DNA of 15,685 nucleotides, taken from assembly GCA_904502165.1 (NCBI GenBank), contig CAJGDB010000039.1:1-15685 (forward strand), read 5' to 3'. Every line of letters begins with the position of its first letter. Within the stretch, counting starts at the first letter, position 1. Positions 1 through 7,957 of the stretch are shown piece by piece. The notes beneath the pieces are model-generated. The model ran no database searches and was not told the origin of the DNA. It saw only the letters and a list, made by a program, of their open reading frames with translations. The position numbers and the translations under genes are program-made. This DNA is from an uncultured Akkermansia sp. GTDB taxonomy: Bacteria > Verrucomicrobiota > Verrucomicrobiia > Verrucomicrobiales > Akkermansiaceae.

Positions 1-544
1 CATGGGCGAAACCTGGGAACCGCATGAAACCAATGTGAAGGGCATCAAAGAACCCTATCCCCAGCCCTGCCAGGCAGGCTTTGTGGCGGTGCAGACCAAG
101 AAATACGGCCGCCTGCTGCTTTTCTCCAACCCGCAGGTATACCCCCGTGCGCTGATGATTATCCGCGCCTCGCGCGATGAGGGCAAGACCTGGAATGAGG
201 GTATCATGTACGATAAGCGCCGCTGCATGGGCTATTCCTGCATTGCCATGACTGACCCCGAAACCGTGGGTATCATCTACGAAACCTGCCACACCAACGG
301 CAAGAACGGTTCACGCGGTATCGGCTTCCTCCGCCTGCCGGTTGAAAGCATCATGACTGGCAAGGACCTGCCGACCAGAGATGCCGGCGGAAAGAAAGCC
401 GGCAAGGGCGATGATGATGCCGACGATGACAATAAGGATGACGAATCTGATGCCGATGAAGCCGATGACAAGCCCGAAAAGAAAGCCAAAAAGGGCAAGA
501 AGGGCAAAAAAGGCAAAAAGAAAAAGAAGAAAAGTGAAGCTTGA
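1..544 (+). CDS. Sialidase (GH33-type), C-terminal part only, with acidic/lysine-rich tail
   Basis: This is the 3' end of a gene that starts before the window; the methionine at base 2 lies inside an Asp-box (it aligns to DLGKTW of the next gene) and is not the start. Visible residues are numbered from that Met. An Asp-box is at 57-64 (SRDEGKTW), the expected third triad arginine is R49, and the probable nucleophile tyrosine is Y78 in RRCMGYSC, so the catalytic C-terminus is intact. The core aligns end to end with the last ~120 residues of the sialidase at 625-2637, with long identical blocks (KYGRLLLFSNP, RRCMGYSC). It would hydrolyse terminal sialic acid from glycoconjugates, probably outside the cytoplasm, though its signal peptide is not visible. 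After the last blade it adds about 60 residues absent from its neighbour: acidic 137-159 (Asp/Glu rich), then basic 160-177 (KKG repeats ending in six Lys). The role of this tail is unknown. Confidence 0.9.
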   Translation, partial: MGETWEPHETNVKGIKEPYPQPCQAGFVAVQTKKYGRLLLFSNPQVYPRALMIIRASRDEGKTWNEGIMYDKRRCMGYSCIAMTDPETVGIIYETCHTNGKNGSRGIGFLRLPVESIMTGKDLPTRDAGGKKAGKGDDDADDDNKDDESDADEADDKPEKKAKKGKKGKKGKKKKKKSEA

Positions 545-553
545 TTAACCCGG

Positions 554-592
554 AACAGGCGGTTCTTTACAGGAACCGCCTGTTTTTTCTTG
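554..592 (+). terminator. Rho-independent terminator after the first sialidase
   Basis: A perfect 12-bp stem (554-565 with 573-584, arms AACAGGCGGTTC/GAACCGCCTGTT) and a 7-nt loop are followed at once by a T tract. It lies 10 nt after the stop codon. The end of the T tract overlaps the -35 of the next gene. Confidence 0.92.
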
Positions 593-618
593 TCGAGGGG
601 GACCGTATATGCTAGCCT
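590..618 (+). promoter_or_regulatory. Sialidase promoter, extended -10, predicted leaderless start
   Basis: TTGTCG (590-595), a 17-nt spacer, then TAGCCT (613-618) preceded by TGC (610-612), an extended -10 arrangement. Only 6 nt separate the -10 hexamer from ATG 625, so transcription would begin at or next to the A of the start codon. The same layout occurs at holA and fhs. The hexamer matches are moderate (4/6 and 3/6); the call rests on spacing, the TGn element and recurrence. Confidence 0.55.
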
Positions 619-624
619 ATCGGT

Positions 625-2637
625 ATGTATAGGACCTTTTTCTTAGCTATGCTGGCCACCGGCCTGACCGGCGCGGCTGAACATTTTGATAAACTGCCGG
701 GTGGAGCAATCTCTCAGCTCACCACCTCGTATGGCGTGCTGAGTGCTGAGCCCGGGCATGCAGAAATCAACCATGGCCATGGCCGCAACAGCGCCAAGGC
801 TCTGCGCCTGCTGGGTGGTGAGAAACACAGCGCCATGCTGCAGCTGGTCAAGCCGCTGGAGGCTGAAACCCCGGCCATGTGCTGGGTTGAGCGGTGGACA
901 AGCAGAGCCCCGTTCTCCTTCCGTATTCTGGCAGCAACCCCCGCTGGTGAAGTGGAGGTTGCCCGGCTGGATAAGAGCAGCGTAGGCGGCTACCACAACC
1001 ACATGAAGTGGACCATGCCCACCGGCACCACCGGCATCCGTTTCGAAGCCACCACCGCCGAGGGCGGCGGTGTGCTGATTGATGACCTGACCCTCATGGT
1101 AGGCTCCATGGAGGTGCAGGGAGTAAGCTTGCACAACCCCGGTGTATACCCCATCATGAAGCGTGCGGCCTTCAACCCGGTCATGGCCCTGGAAGTGAAG
1201 ACCGAGGGCGCACACGACCCCAAATCGGTAACCCGGGTGAGCTTCAAGGTCTCTGACCCGTCCTATGTGAACAAGGTGACCCTGCGGAGCGGTTGCGACC
1301 TGGGCATGGACTTCAGCCACAGCACCGCCTATGGTTCTGCCACCCCCCTGGCAGATGGCACGGTCATCATCAACGCCGATGCAGCCCTGGAGGGCGGCAC
1401 CAGCCGCCTGTGGCTCGATGTGGAGCCCGCCGGCGGCGCCCCGATTGGCGCCAGTATCAGCTTCAGCAATGTGAAGGTGAACATCGAGAACAAGGAATAC
1501 GCCCTGGATGCTGCACCGGTGACCCAGCGCATTGGCACCATGCTCGCCTTCCCCGGTGAGTATGTGGGCAACCAGCCCGGTGGTGCCGACCCGCGCCACT
1601 GCGTGGCTTTCCGCATTCCCGGGCTCATCCGCACCAGCAGCGGCGCGCTCATCGGCTGCTTTGATGCCCGCTACCACCACGAAGGCGACCTCTGCGCCGA
1701 TATCGACGTAGCTACCGTACGCTCTACCGATGGCGGGCAGACCTGGACCCAGCCCGAAGTGAGTATGGATGCCGGCCCCGGCCACAACAACGGCTGCGGT
1801 GACCCCTGCATTGTGCAGGATAAGACCGGGCGTATCTGGCTGCAGTCCCTGGTATGCCACTTCAGCGGCGGTGCCTCGCTCTGGGTTTCCAAGACCGGGT
1901 TCGACAAGGACAAGACCGGCCAGTGGGGCATGGTGTATTCTGACGACGATGGCAAGACCTGGTGCAAGGATTACGTGAACCCCACCCGCCAGATCAAGAA
2001 GGAGGAGTGGACCACCATTCTCGCCGGCCCGGGTAATGGTATTGTGCTGAAGAATGGCACTATCGTCTTCCCCGCCCAGATATGGGATCGCGCTGCCAAT
2101 CCACGCTGCATGAGCACCATCTGCTACTCCACCGACGGAGGCGTGAACTGGGTCTATGGCACCGGGGTGCCGCATGCCACTTCTGAATGCCAGGTGGTGG
2201 AACTGCAGGATGGCAGCATCATGATCAACTGCCGCAACGAGGCTTACCAGGGCAAGCGCATCGTGTATGTGACCAAGGACCTGGGCAAGACCTGGCAGCC
2301 GCATGAGACCAACAACAAGGGCCTGAGCGAACCTACCTGCCAGGGCTCCATCATTGCGGTGGATTCCAGTAAGTATGGCCGCCTGCTGCTCTTCTCCAAC
2401 CCGCGCATCAACGGGCGCAGCAACATGACGGTGCGCGCCTCACGCGATGACGGCAAGACCTGGAACACCGGCCTGCTCTACGATGTGCGCCGCTGCATGG
2501 GCTATTCCTGCCAGGCTATGGTGGATGACAACCATGTGGGTGTCATTTACGAGACCTGCCACAACAACGGCCACAACGGCAACCGCGGTATCGGCTTCAT
2601 CATCCTGCCGCTGGACGATATTGTGAATGCCGAATGA
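625..2637 (+). CDS. Secreted exo-alpha-sialidase (neuraminidase, GH33-type)
   Basis: Hydrolyses terminal sialic acid from mucin-type glycans. The 670 residues begin with a signal-peptide-like segment (1-18, MYRTFFLAMLATGLTGAA). Residues about 20-160 look like a beta-sandwich carbohydrate-binding region ending GVLIDDLTL. Residues about 165-300 resemble the BNR-associated N-terminal domain. The six-bladed propeller follows, with FRIP at 329-332 (first triad Arg R330) and five Asp-boxes at 367-374, 439-446, 502-509, 550-557 and 606-613. Other expected catalytic positions are Asp in the 347-361 segment, the SECQVVEL segment with E521/E526, R537, R598, and Tyr nucleophile Y627 in MGYS followed by VIYE. 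No key residue appears missing. It is the second of two tandem paralogues, separated by a terminator and promoter, so it is transcribed on its own. ATG 625 is chosen because it gives a full signal peptide; ATG 649 would cut into it. Function is secure at family level; linkage preference cannot be read from sequence. Confidence 0.94.
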   Translation: MYRTFFLAMLATGLTGAAEHFDKLPGGAISQLTTSYGVLSAEPGHAEINHGHGRNSAKALRLLGGEKHSAMLQLVKPLEAETPAMCWVERWTSRAPFSFRILAATPAGEVEVARLDKSSVGGYHNHMKWTMPTGTTGIRFEATTAEGGGVLIDDLTLMVGSMEVQGVSLHNPGVYPIMKRAAFNPVMALEVKTEGAHDPKSVTRVSFKVSDPSYVNKVTLRSGCDLGMDFSHSTAYGSATPLADGTVIINADAALEGGTSRLWLDVEPAGGAPIGASISFSNVKVNIENKEYALDAAPVTQRIGTMLAFPGEYVGNQPGGADPRHCVAFRIPGLIRTSSGALIGCFDARYHHEGDLCADIDVATVRSTDGGQTWTQPEVSMDAGPGHNNGCGDPCIVQDKTGRIWLQSLVCHFSGGASLWVSKTGFDKDKTGQWGMVYSDDDGKTWCKDYVNPTRQIKKEEWTTILAGPGNGIVLKNGTIVFPAQIWDRAANPRCMSTICYSTDGGVNWVYGTGVPHATSECQVVELQDGSIMINCRNEAYQGKRIVYVTKDLGKTWQPHETNNKGLSEPTCQGSIIAVDSSKYGRLLLFSNPRINGRSNMTVRASRDDGKTWNTGLLYDVRRCMGYSCQAMVDDNHVGVIYETCHNNGHNGNRGIGFIILPLDDIVNAE

Positions 2638-2661
2638 TGAACAGGCATTAAGACTCTCCTC

Positions 2662-2679
2662 GCTGCGCTGAAGCGCAGC
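2662..2679 (+). other. Small hairpin with TGAA loop between stop codon and terminator
   Basis: A perfect 7-bp stem (2662-2668 with 2673-2679, GCTGCGC/GCGCAGC) with a 4-nt TGAA loop lies in the 3' UTR of the sialidase, 8 nt before the terminator hairpin. It may protect the mRNA 3' end; no T tract follows, so it is not itself a terminator. Confidence 0.5.
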
Positions 2680-2687
2680 TGAACGGA

Positions 2688-2726
2688 AACAGGCTCCGGG
2701 AATGAACCCCGGAGCCTGTTGCTTTT
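2688..2726 (+). terminator. Terminator of the sialidase gene
   Basis: A perfect 13-bp stem (2688-2700 with 2708-2720, AACAGGCTCCGGG/CCCGGAGCCTGTT) with a 7-nt loop is followed by GCTTTT. The T tract is short but the stem is very stable. It shares its inner arms with the next hairpin. Confidence 0.8.
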
Positions 2727-2746
2727 GCACAGCCGGCGAAACGGGG

Positions 2747-2783
2747 AAACAAAAATGCTCCGGGGGATATCCCGGAGCATTTT
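2747..2783 (-). terminator. Terminator of the DUF6941-like gene (reads leftwards)
   Basis: A perfect 13-bp stem (2752-2764 with 2771-2783, AAAATGCTCCGGG/CCCGGAGCATTTT) and 6-nt loop, preceded on the + strand by an A run, which is a T tract for minus-strand transcription. It sits 26 nt beyond the stop of the minus-strand gene at 2809-3222. Confidence 0.85.
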
Positions 2784-2808
2784 CCATGAGAGGTTACAGA
2801 GAAGGAAC

Positions 2809-3222
2809 TCAGGCCTGCTCGCCCTGCACCATCACCAGACGGAGGGGAGTGGAGGAAACCAGCTCACCATCGAGCGTGATGTTGATGGCATAAGTACCAA
2901 CCTTCTCGAAGCGAAGACCCTGGAAGTTCATGATGAGGTTGCGGGTCAGGAAGGAAGCACCCTCGGGCAGAGCCACCTTCAGGTCGCCCACGATGGGCAT
3001 GCGTTCCTTGTCGAGCGGGGTGCCGTCTTCATCGATGATGGAGATACCCAGCTTGTGATCACCGGAATCCTCGGGGGTGAGGCAGAGGCGGAGAGCCAGA
3101 GCGCAGGCGGGGTGAATCACAGGAAACTGACGGGCAAAGAGCGTATCGAAAGCGCCCTGCACGCAGAGCTTACCCTGATAATCAGCGGCGTAGTCGCAAA
3201 GTACAGCAACTTGAATGTCCAT
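2809..3222 (-). CDS. DUF6941-like small protein
   Basis: This 137-residue protein, opening MDIQVAVLCDYAADYQGKL and containing GAFDTLFARQFP, looks like the DUF6941 family, small proteins common in Verrucomicrobia and Planctomycetes. The family function is unknown. No signal peptide, transmembrane segment or catalytic motif is visible. The alternating hydrophobic pattern and the GTYAINITLDGE segment near the C-terminus suggest an all-beta, Ig-like or C2-like fold in the cytoplasm. It is convergent with the sialidase, with a terminator for each gene between them, and is not part of an obvious operon. The ATG start at 3222 is the first in frame and has no Shine-Dalgarno sequence. The family name is from memory of the N-terminal motif and should be treated as likely. 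Confidence 0.75.
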   Translation of the reverse strand: MDIQVAVLCDYAADYQGKLCVQGAFDTLFARQFPVIHPACALALRLCLTPEDSGDHKLGISIIDEDGTPLDKERMPIVGDLKVALPEGASFLTRNLIMNFQGLRFEKVGTYAINITLDGELVSSTPLRLVMVQGEQA

Positions 3223-3299
3223 GGTATGTATCTTGATTGTGTTGGTTAATAGGAATCTTTCAGGTCATCCCGGGAGCACCGGGAAAAACGACTTCTCTA

Positions 3300-3327
3300 C
3301 TTCTACCACAAAAGCGCATCTGTTCAA
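3300..3327 (-). promoter_or_regulatory. Possible promoter of the DUF6941-like gene
   Basis: On the minus strand, TTGAAC (3327-3322), a 16-nt spacer, then TAGAAG (3305-3300) preceded by TGG. It would give a leader of about 70 nt containing a 6-bp hairpin (3268-3284). This is one of several weak options in a 158-nt gap. Confidence 0.3.
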
Positions 3328-3336
3328 GCACAAAAT

Positions 3337-3370
3337 GAGGTATATGAGATACGCTGACACAATATACCTC
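3337..3370 (-). repeat. Inverted repeat downstream of the rhodanese gene, possible weak terminator
   Basis: A perfect 9-bp inverted repeat (GAGGTATAT 3337-3345, ATATACCTC 3362-3370) with a 16-nt spacer begins 10 nt after the rhodanese stop. On the minus strand it is followed by ATTTTG. A large loop and short T run make it a weak terminator; it could equally be an operator. Confidence 0.4.
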
Positions 3371-3380
3371 TCTGCAGCAC

Positions 3381-3863
3381 TCAATCTGCCGCCATGCCTG
3401 CAGCCTGCAAGGCAGCCCAGCCTCCCTGAAGGGTATAAATGGGGGCATCGATAAGGCCCAGCTCGCGAATTTCGGCGGCGATTTCCTCTGAGGCCGTGCA
3501 TTCTGCCGTACAGAACACAACAATGCACTCGCCCTTCTCTGCCGCCTCGAGCATACGGCCGATGGCGGCATCTATCAGCTGCTGCATCTCTGCCCCCTTG
3601 CGGATGGGGAACATGCGGTTTTCTGCCAGCATGAGGTGGTTGAGCTCAAAATCGCTCTGGCTGCGGGCATCTATCCACACCACGCGGTCACCATATTGGG
3701 CGGCCAGGGTTTCGGGGCAGATGCGCCCCGCCGGCAGTTGCTCCTGCACACAGGCCGGCATGCGCTGCGGCGCAAAGACGAAAGCATCTGCCCAGCCCAG
3801 CACAAAAGCCAGGATGAGCATGTAGATACCGAGCCGTAAGGCCTGTGTCCAGGTGTCCTTCAT
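3381..3863 (-). CDS. Membrane-anchored rhodanese-domain protein
   Basis: This 160-residue protein (from ATG 3863) has one N-terminal hydrophobic segment (about 12-30, IYMLILAFVLGWADAFVF) that should anchor it in the inner membrane. A single rhodanese-like domain follows: WIDARS (63-68) with a downstream His76 in the usual 'IDxR...H' region, strand IVVF, and loop C118-TAEC122-TAS, then the C-terminal LQGGW typical of the fold. C118 would be the persulfide-carrying cysteine. The basic residue usual in the active loop is absent and a second Cys lies four residues on, so the substrate may not be thiosulfate. A TTG at 3881 gives six extra residues but lies inside the tRNA terminator hairpin, so ATG is preferred. 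No promoter is seen between that terminator and the start. Confidence 0.8.
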   Translation of the reverse strand: MKDTWTQALRLGIYMLILAFVLGWADAFVFAPQRMPACVQEQLPAGRICPETLAAQYGDRVVWIDARSQSDFELNHLMLAENRMFPIRKGAEMQQLIDAAIGRMLEAAEKGECIVVFCTAECTASEEIAAEIRELGLIDAPIYTLQGGWAALQAAGMAAD

Positions 3864-3880
3864 GTGAGTTGCATCCGACA

Positions 3881-3913
3881 AAAAAGCTCACAACCGGATG
3901 TTGTGAGCTTTTT
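3881..3913 (-). terminator. Strong terminator after tRNA-Gln
   Basis: A perfect 14-bp stem (3881-3894 with 3900-3913) with loop CGGAT. On the minus strand the arm ends in a T run (GCTTTTTT), 5 nt after the tRNA 3' end. No terminator lies between mnmG and the tRNA, so this hairpin probably ends the holA-mnmG transcript too. Confidence 0.92.
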
Positions 3914-3918
3914 GCAAG

Positions 3919-3990
3919 TAGGGCTACAGGGACTCGAACCCCGAATAGCGGTGCCAGAAACCGATGTGTTGCCAATTACACCATAGCCCT
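3919..3990 (-). tRNA. tRNA-Gln (anticodon CUG)
   Basis: A cloverleaf of 72 nt reads on the minus strand. The 7-bp acceptor stem is perfect (AGGGCTA/TAGCCCT), the D-stem is GTGT/ACAC with GG in the loop, the anticodon loop is TTCTGGC (anticodon CTG at 34-36), and the T-loop is TTCGAGT with stem CGGGG/CCCTG (one G-U pair). The discriminator is A and CCA is not encoded, so it must be added enzymatically. The first anticodon-stem pair (27:43) is a U-C mismatch. The gene lies directly downstream of mnmG; with C34 it is not itself a substrate for the U34 modification made by MnmG. Confidence 0.93.
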
Positions 3991-4009
3991 GCGTTCTTGG
4001 AACGGCGGG

Positions 4010-4038
4010 AGTATATACCCTTTAATGCGGGGCGTCAA
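4010..4038 (-). promoter_or_regulatory. Promoter of tRNA-Gln
   Basis: On the minus strand, TTGACG (4038-4033), a 17-nt spacer, then TATACT (4015-4010), each a 5/6 match to sigma-70 consensus. It begins 7 nt after the mnmG stop codon and would start transcription about 12 nt before the mature tRNA. This lets the tRNA be made independently of the upstream operon. Confidence 0.75.
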
Positions 4039-4044
4039 GCCAAA

Positions 4045-5912
<1,868 letters not shown>

Positions 5913-5916
<4 letters not shown>

Positions 5917-7010
5917 GCCGTGGTAAGGGTGACAATGAGTTTATGCAGAATATCGCGGGCATCGAGCCCGCTGGAAACCAGCGCCTTATCTGCCGCAGCA
6001 CAGGCCTGCAGATCACGGCGGGCCTTGCGGAGACTCAGCTTGCCCACAGTACGGGCCGCGTTGAAGAGGCCATAGGTATTCGGGCTGCCATCCTTCTTGA
6101 GCGGCAGCAGTTTGCGGCCCTCTGCCGGCAGGCGGTTGAGCGCAGCATCAAACGCGCGGTAATTACCGGTATCGGGCTTATAGGTATCGATGAGCAGGCG
6201 GGCACAGAAACGCTGGCGCACTGTGGGTACAATGGCGGCCCGCATGATGGAGACCCCCTGTTCCCCGTGCTCCAGCTGCTCATTGACCAGGCGCACGGCC
6301 AGGTGTGAATTACCGCTTTCAATGGCGCGGGAAATCTCAAACACCACCCCGTTGCGCGAAACGGCCACCATGAGCTCCACGTCCTCTGCCGTCACCTGCC
6401 GGCGGTCAGGCCCCAGGTAAACATCCAGCTTGGCCAGCTCATTCGCAATCTGCCGGGTGCTTTCATTCACGCGGTGAATGAAGAGGTCGAGCGCATCATT
6501 ATCAAACCCCAGCCCCAGCGGTTTTGCCATTCGCAGCGTCAGGGCAGAAAGCTCACCTTCCCACCCGGGTTTCGTGATATCAATCTTGGAAAATTCCTTC
6601 ACCTCAGCCGCCGCACCCAGTTTCTTGAAGAACGTGCGGCGCTTGTCCATCTCGCTGGCAGAAAGCACAAAGAATGTCTCTTCCGGCAGGGAAGCCAGGG
6701 TCTCTACCAATTCCTCCAGCGCCTGCTGCACGGCCTCGCTGCGTGCGCCCTGCGGGGTATCGCCCATGAAATTAGCCCCCTTGAGCCAGATGACCTTGCG
6801 CCCGCCAAACATGTTCATCATCTGCAGGCCGGAAATGGTGCGCCCCACAATTTCCACCGCTTCGTCCACCGTGGCGGCAGAGCCGTCAATCATCTCGTTA
6901 CCCCAGCCATCGCTCCCTTCGGCAAGCCGTGCATAGGCCGCCGCCGCGGCAGTTGCGGCAGCGCCTTCATCACTCCCGAAAAATACAAAACTGGCAGTCT
7001 CAGCGGGCAC
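5913..7010 (-). CDS. holA: DNA polymerase III subunit delta (clamp-loader wrench)
   Basis: Delta opens the beta sliding clamp as part of the clamp-loader complex. The 365 residues match the family in length and layout: N-terminal AAA+-like domain opening FVFFGSDEG with no working P-loop, as expected for delta; a middle segment with FVLSASEMDKRRTFFKKL, where the family has 'D.R..l.K.l'; then RQIANELAKLDVYLG, the most recognisable block; and a C-terminal collar domain (about 245-365). The start is GTG at 7010; no in-frame ATG lies near and the protein begins where homologues do. A promoter whose -10 ends 6 nt before this GTG suggests a leaderless mRNA. The gene overlaps mnmG by 4 nt. Delta is poorly conserved, so the call rests on the block pattern and length. 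Confidence 0.9.
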
Positions 7011-7016
7011 GTGCCC

Positions 7017-7045
7017 ATTAGAGCAGAAATCGGCTTGTAAGTCAA
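7017..7045 (-). promoter_or_regulatory. holA-mnmG promoter, extended -10, predicted leaderless start
   Basis: On the minus strand, TTGACT (7045-7040), a 17-nt spacer, then TCTAAT (7022-7017) preceded by TGC. Both hexamers match consensus at 5/6. The 6 nt GGGCAC separate the -10 from GTG 7010, so the predicted +1 is at or next to the start codon. Confidence 0.75.
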
Positions 7046-7085
7046 TCTGATTCCGCGCGCTGTATTTTCGCGTATAGGAGATTTT

Positions 7086-7102
7086 CGGCTTGCTTTAAGC
7101 CG
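7086..7102. repeat. Short inverted repeat overlapping a -35 element
   Basis: CGGCTT (7086-7091), 5-nt loop, AAGCCG (7097-7102), a perfect 6-bp stem. The -35 of the next gene (7090-7095) lies inside it, so it could be an operator, though it is short enough to be chance. Confidence 0.3.
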
Positions 7103-7118
7103 CTGGGCTTGCTAGTAT
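7090..7118 (+). promoter_or_regulatory. Promoter for the secreted-protein/HexNAc-kinase cluster
   Basis: TTGCTT (7090-7095), a 17-nt spacer, then TAGTAT (7113-7118) preceded by TGC (7110-7112). The predicted +1 is near 7125, giving a leader of about 23 nt before ATG 7148. It is divergent from the holA promoter. Confidence 0.6.
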
Positions 7119-7147
7119 CTTGCCAGTATTACCGACCGCATCACACC

Positions 7148-7957
7148 ATGAAATTTTTCTCTATTCTGCTTGTCTGTGCCGCCATTGCAGCATTCATGCC
7201 TGTTCAGGCCCAGGGCCGCCGCGCCCGCGCCGCCGCCAGCAGCTCGCTTCCTGCTGCCGAAAACGCTGCTCCGAAGACTGGTATACGCTTCGTTGTCTGC
7301 TCTCCGGCCAATATCGATTTCCCCTCTCCCCTCTATGTGCGCTCTGGCAAGGAATTCAAGGCCATTCACATTGGTGCCCGCACCCCCAGTCCGCGTGTGC
7401 GCCCTGTGAACGGCGTGGTGGAGTTCTGGGCAGAGAACCCGATGCCCAAAGGTGAGGCTGACTCCAAGAAGGTAGTGAAGCTTCCTCCGCCTGTCTTCAC
7501 CGTCAACATTCCGGCCAACACCGGCAACAAGGCCGTGTGCATTCTTTCTCCGAACAAGGAAGTGAAGAAAACCGCCACCCTGTTCTTCAATGAAAAGGAC
7601 TTCCCGCGCAAAGGGATGCACGTGGTGAACCTGTCCTCCTACCCGCTTACCCTCACCACCTGGGAAAAAGCCGATTTCTCTGACAAGGTTGAAAGCAAGA
7701 TTGGTGTTTACCGCCGCGAAAACGGCATCTGCGACGACAACAGCTGGAAGTTTGTGGGCAAGAAGTCCCAGCAGGTTTCCTTCATCCTCTCCTACCAGGA
7801 AAAGAATTCCCCCACACCTAAACGCATCAAGGCTTCCACCTTCGTGGTGTCGGACCGCCAATCCGTGGTAAACCTCGTGGTGAAGGACCCGGGCCTGAAC
7901 CGCCCCAAGCTGATTACCATTCAGCTTGCTGATTCTGCCGGCGCTCCTGAGGAATAA
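7148..7957 (+). CDS. Secreted protein of unknown function
   Basis: I do not recognise this 269-residue protein. It has a clear signal peptide (MKFFSILLVCAAIAAFMPVQAQ, probable cleavage after VQA or AQ), then an Arg/Ala/Ser-rich low-complexity stretch (about 23-45), then a region with many alternating hydrophobic residues and Pro/Gly turns that suggests beta-sandwich structure. No catalytic motif is visible; Cys is sparse. ATG 7148 is chosen over an upstream in-frame TTG (7109), which would place 13 residues before the signal peptide and lies within the promoter. It is the first gene after a good promoter and lies 67 nt upstream of the HexNAc-kinase-like gene on the same strand, so the two may be co-transcribed. 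An imperfect inverted repeat around its stop (7932-7941 with 7961-7970) could attenuate transcription. Confidence 0.85.
   Translation: MKFFSILLVCAAIAAFMPVQAQGRRARAAASSSLPAAENAAPKTGIRFVVCSPANIDFPSPLYVRSGKEFKAIHIGARTPSPRVRPVNGVVEFWAENPMPKGEADSKKVVKLPPPVFTVNIPANTGNKAVCILSPNKEVKKTATLFFNEKDFPRKGMHVVNLSSYPLTLTTWEKADFSDKVESKIGVYRRENGICDDNSWKFVGKKSQQVSFILSYQEKNSPTPKRIKASTFVVSDRQSVVNLVVKDPGLNRPKLITIQLADSAGAPEE

Noticed and set aside
643..2304. 553-residue open frame opposite the sialidase
   Set aside because: Opposite-strand shadow of a GC-biased gene; composition is Ala/Gly/His-rich without any recognisable domain, and the + strand gene is certain.
1723..2481. Recurrent Asp-box coding segments as a DNA repeat or CRISPR-like array
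   Set aside because: The similarity is at protein level (propeller blades), spacing is irregular, and the DNA units are not identical.
3268..3284. TCCCGG/CCGGGA hairpin as a terminator
   Set aside because: Only A's follow it on the + strand and no T tract follows it on the minus strand; it would lie in a leader, not at a transcript end.
7109..7147. TTG start extending the first secreted protein by 13 residues
   Set aside because: It lies within the promoter region and would put a non-signal sequence before a clear signal peptide at ATG 7148.
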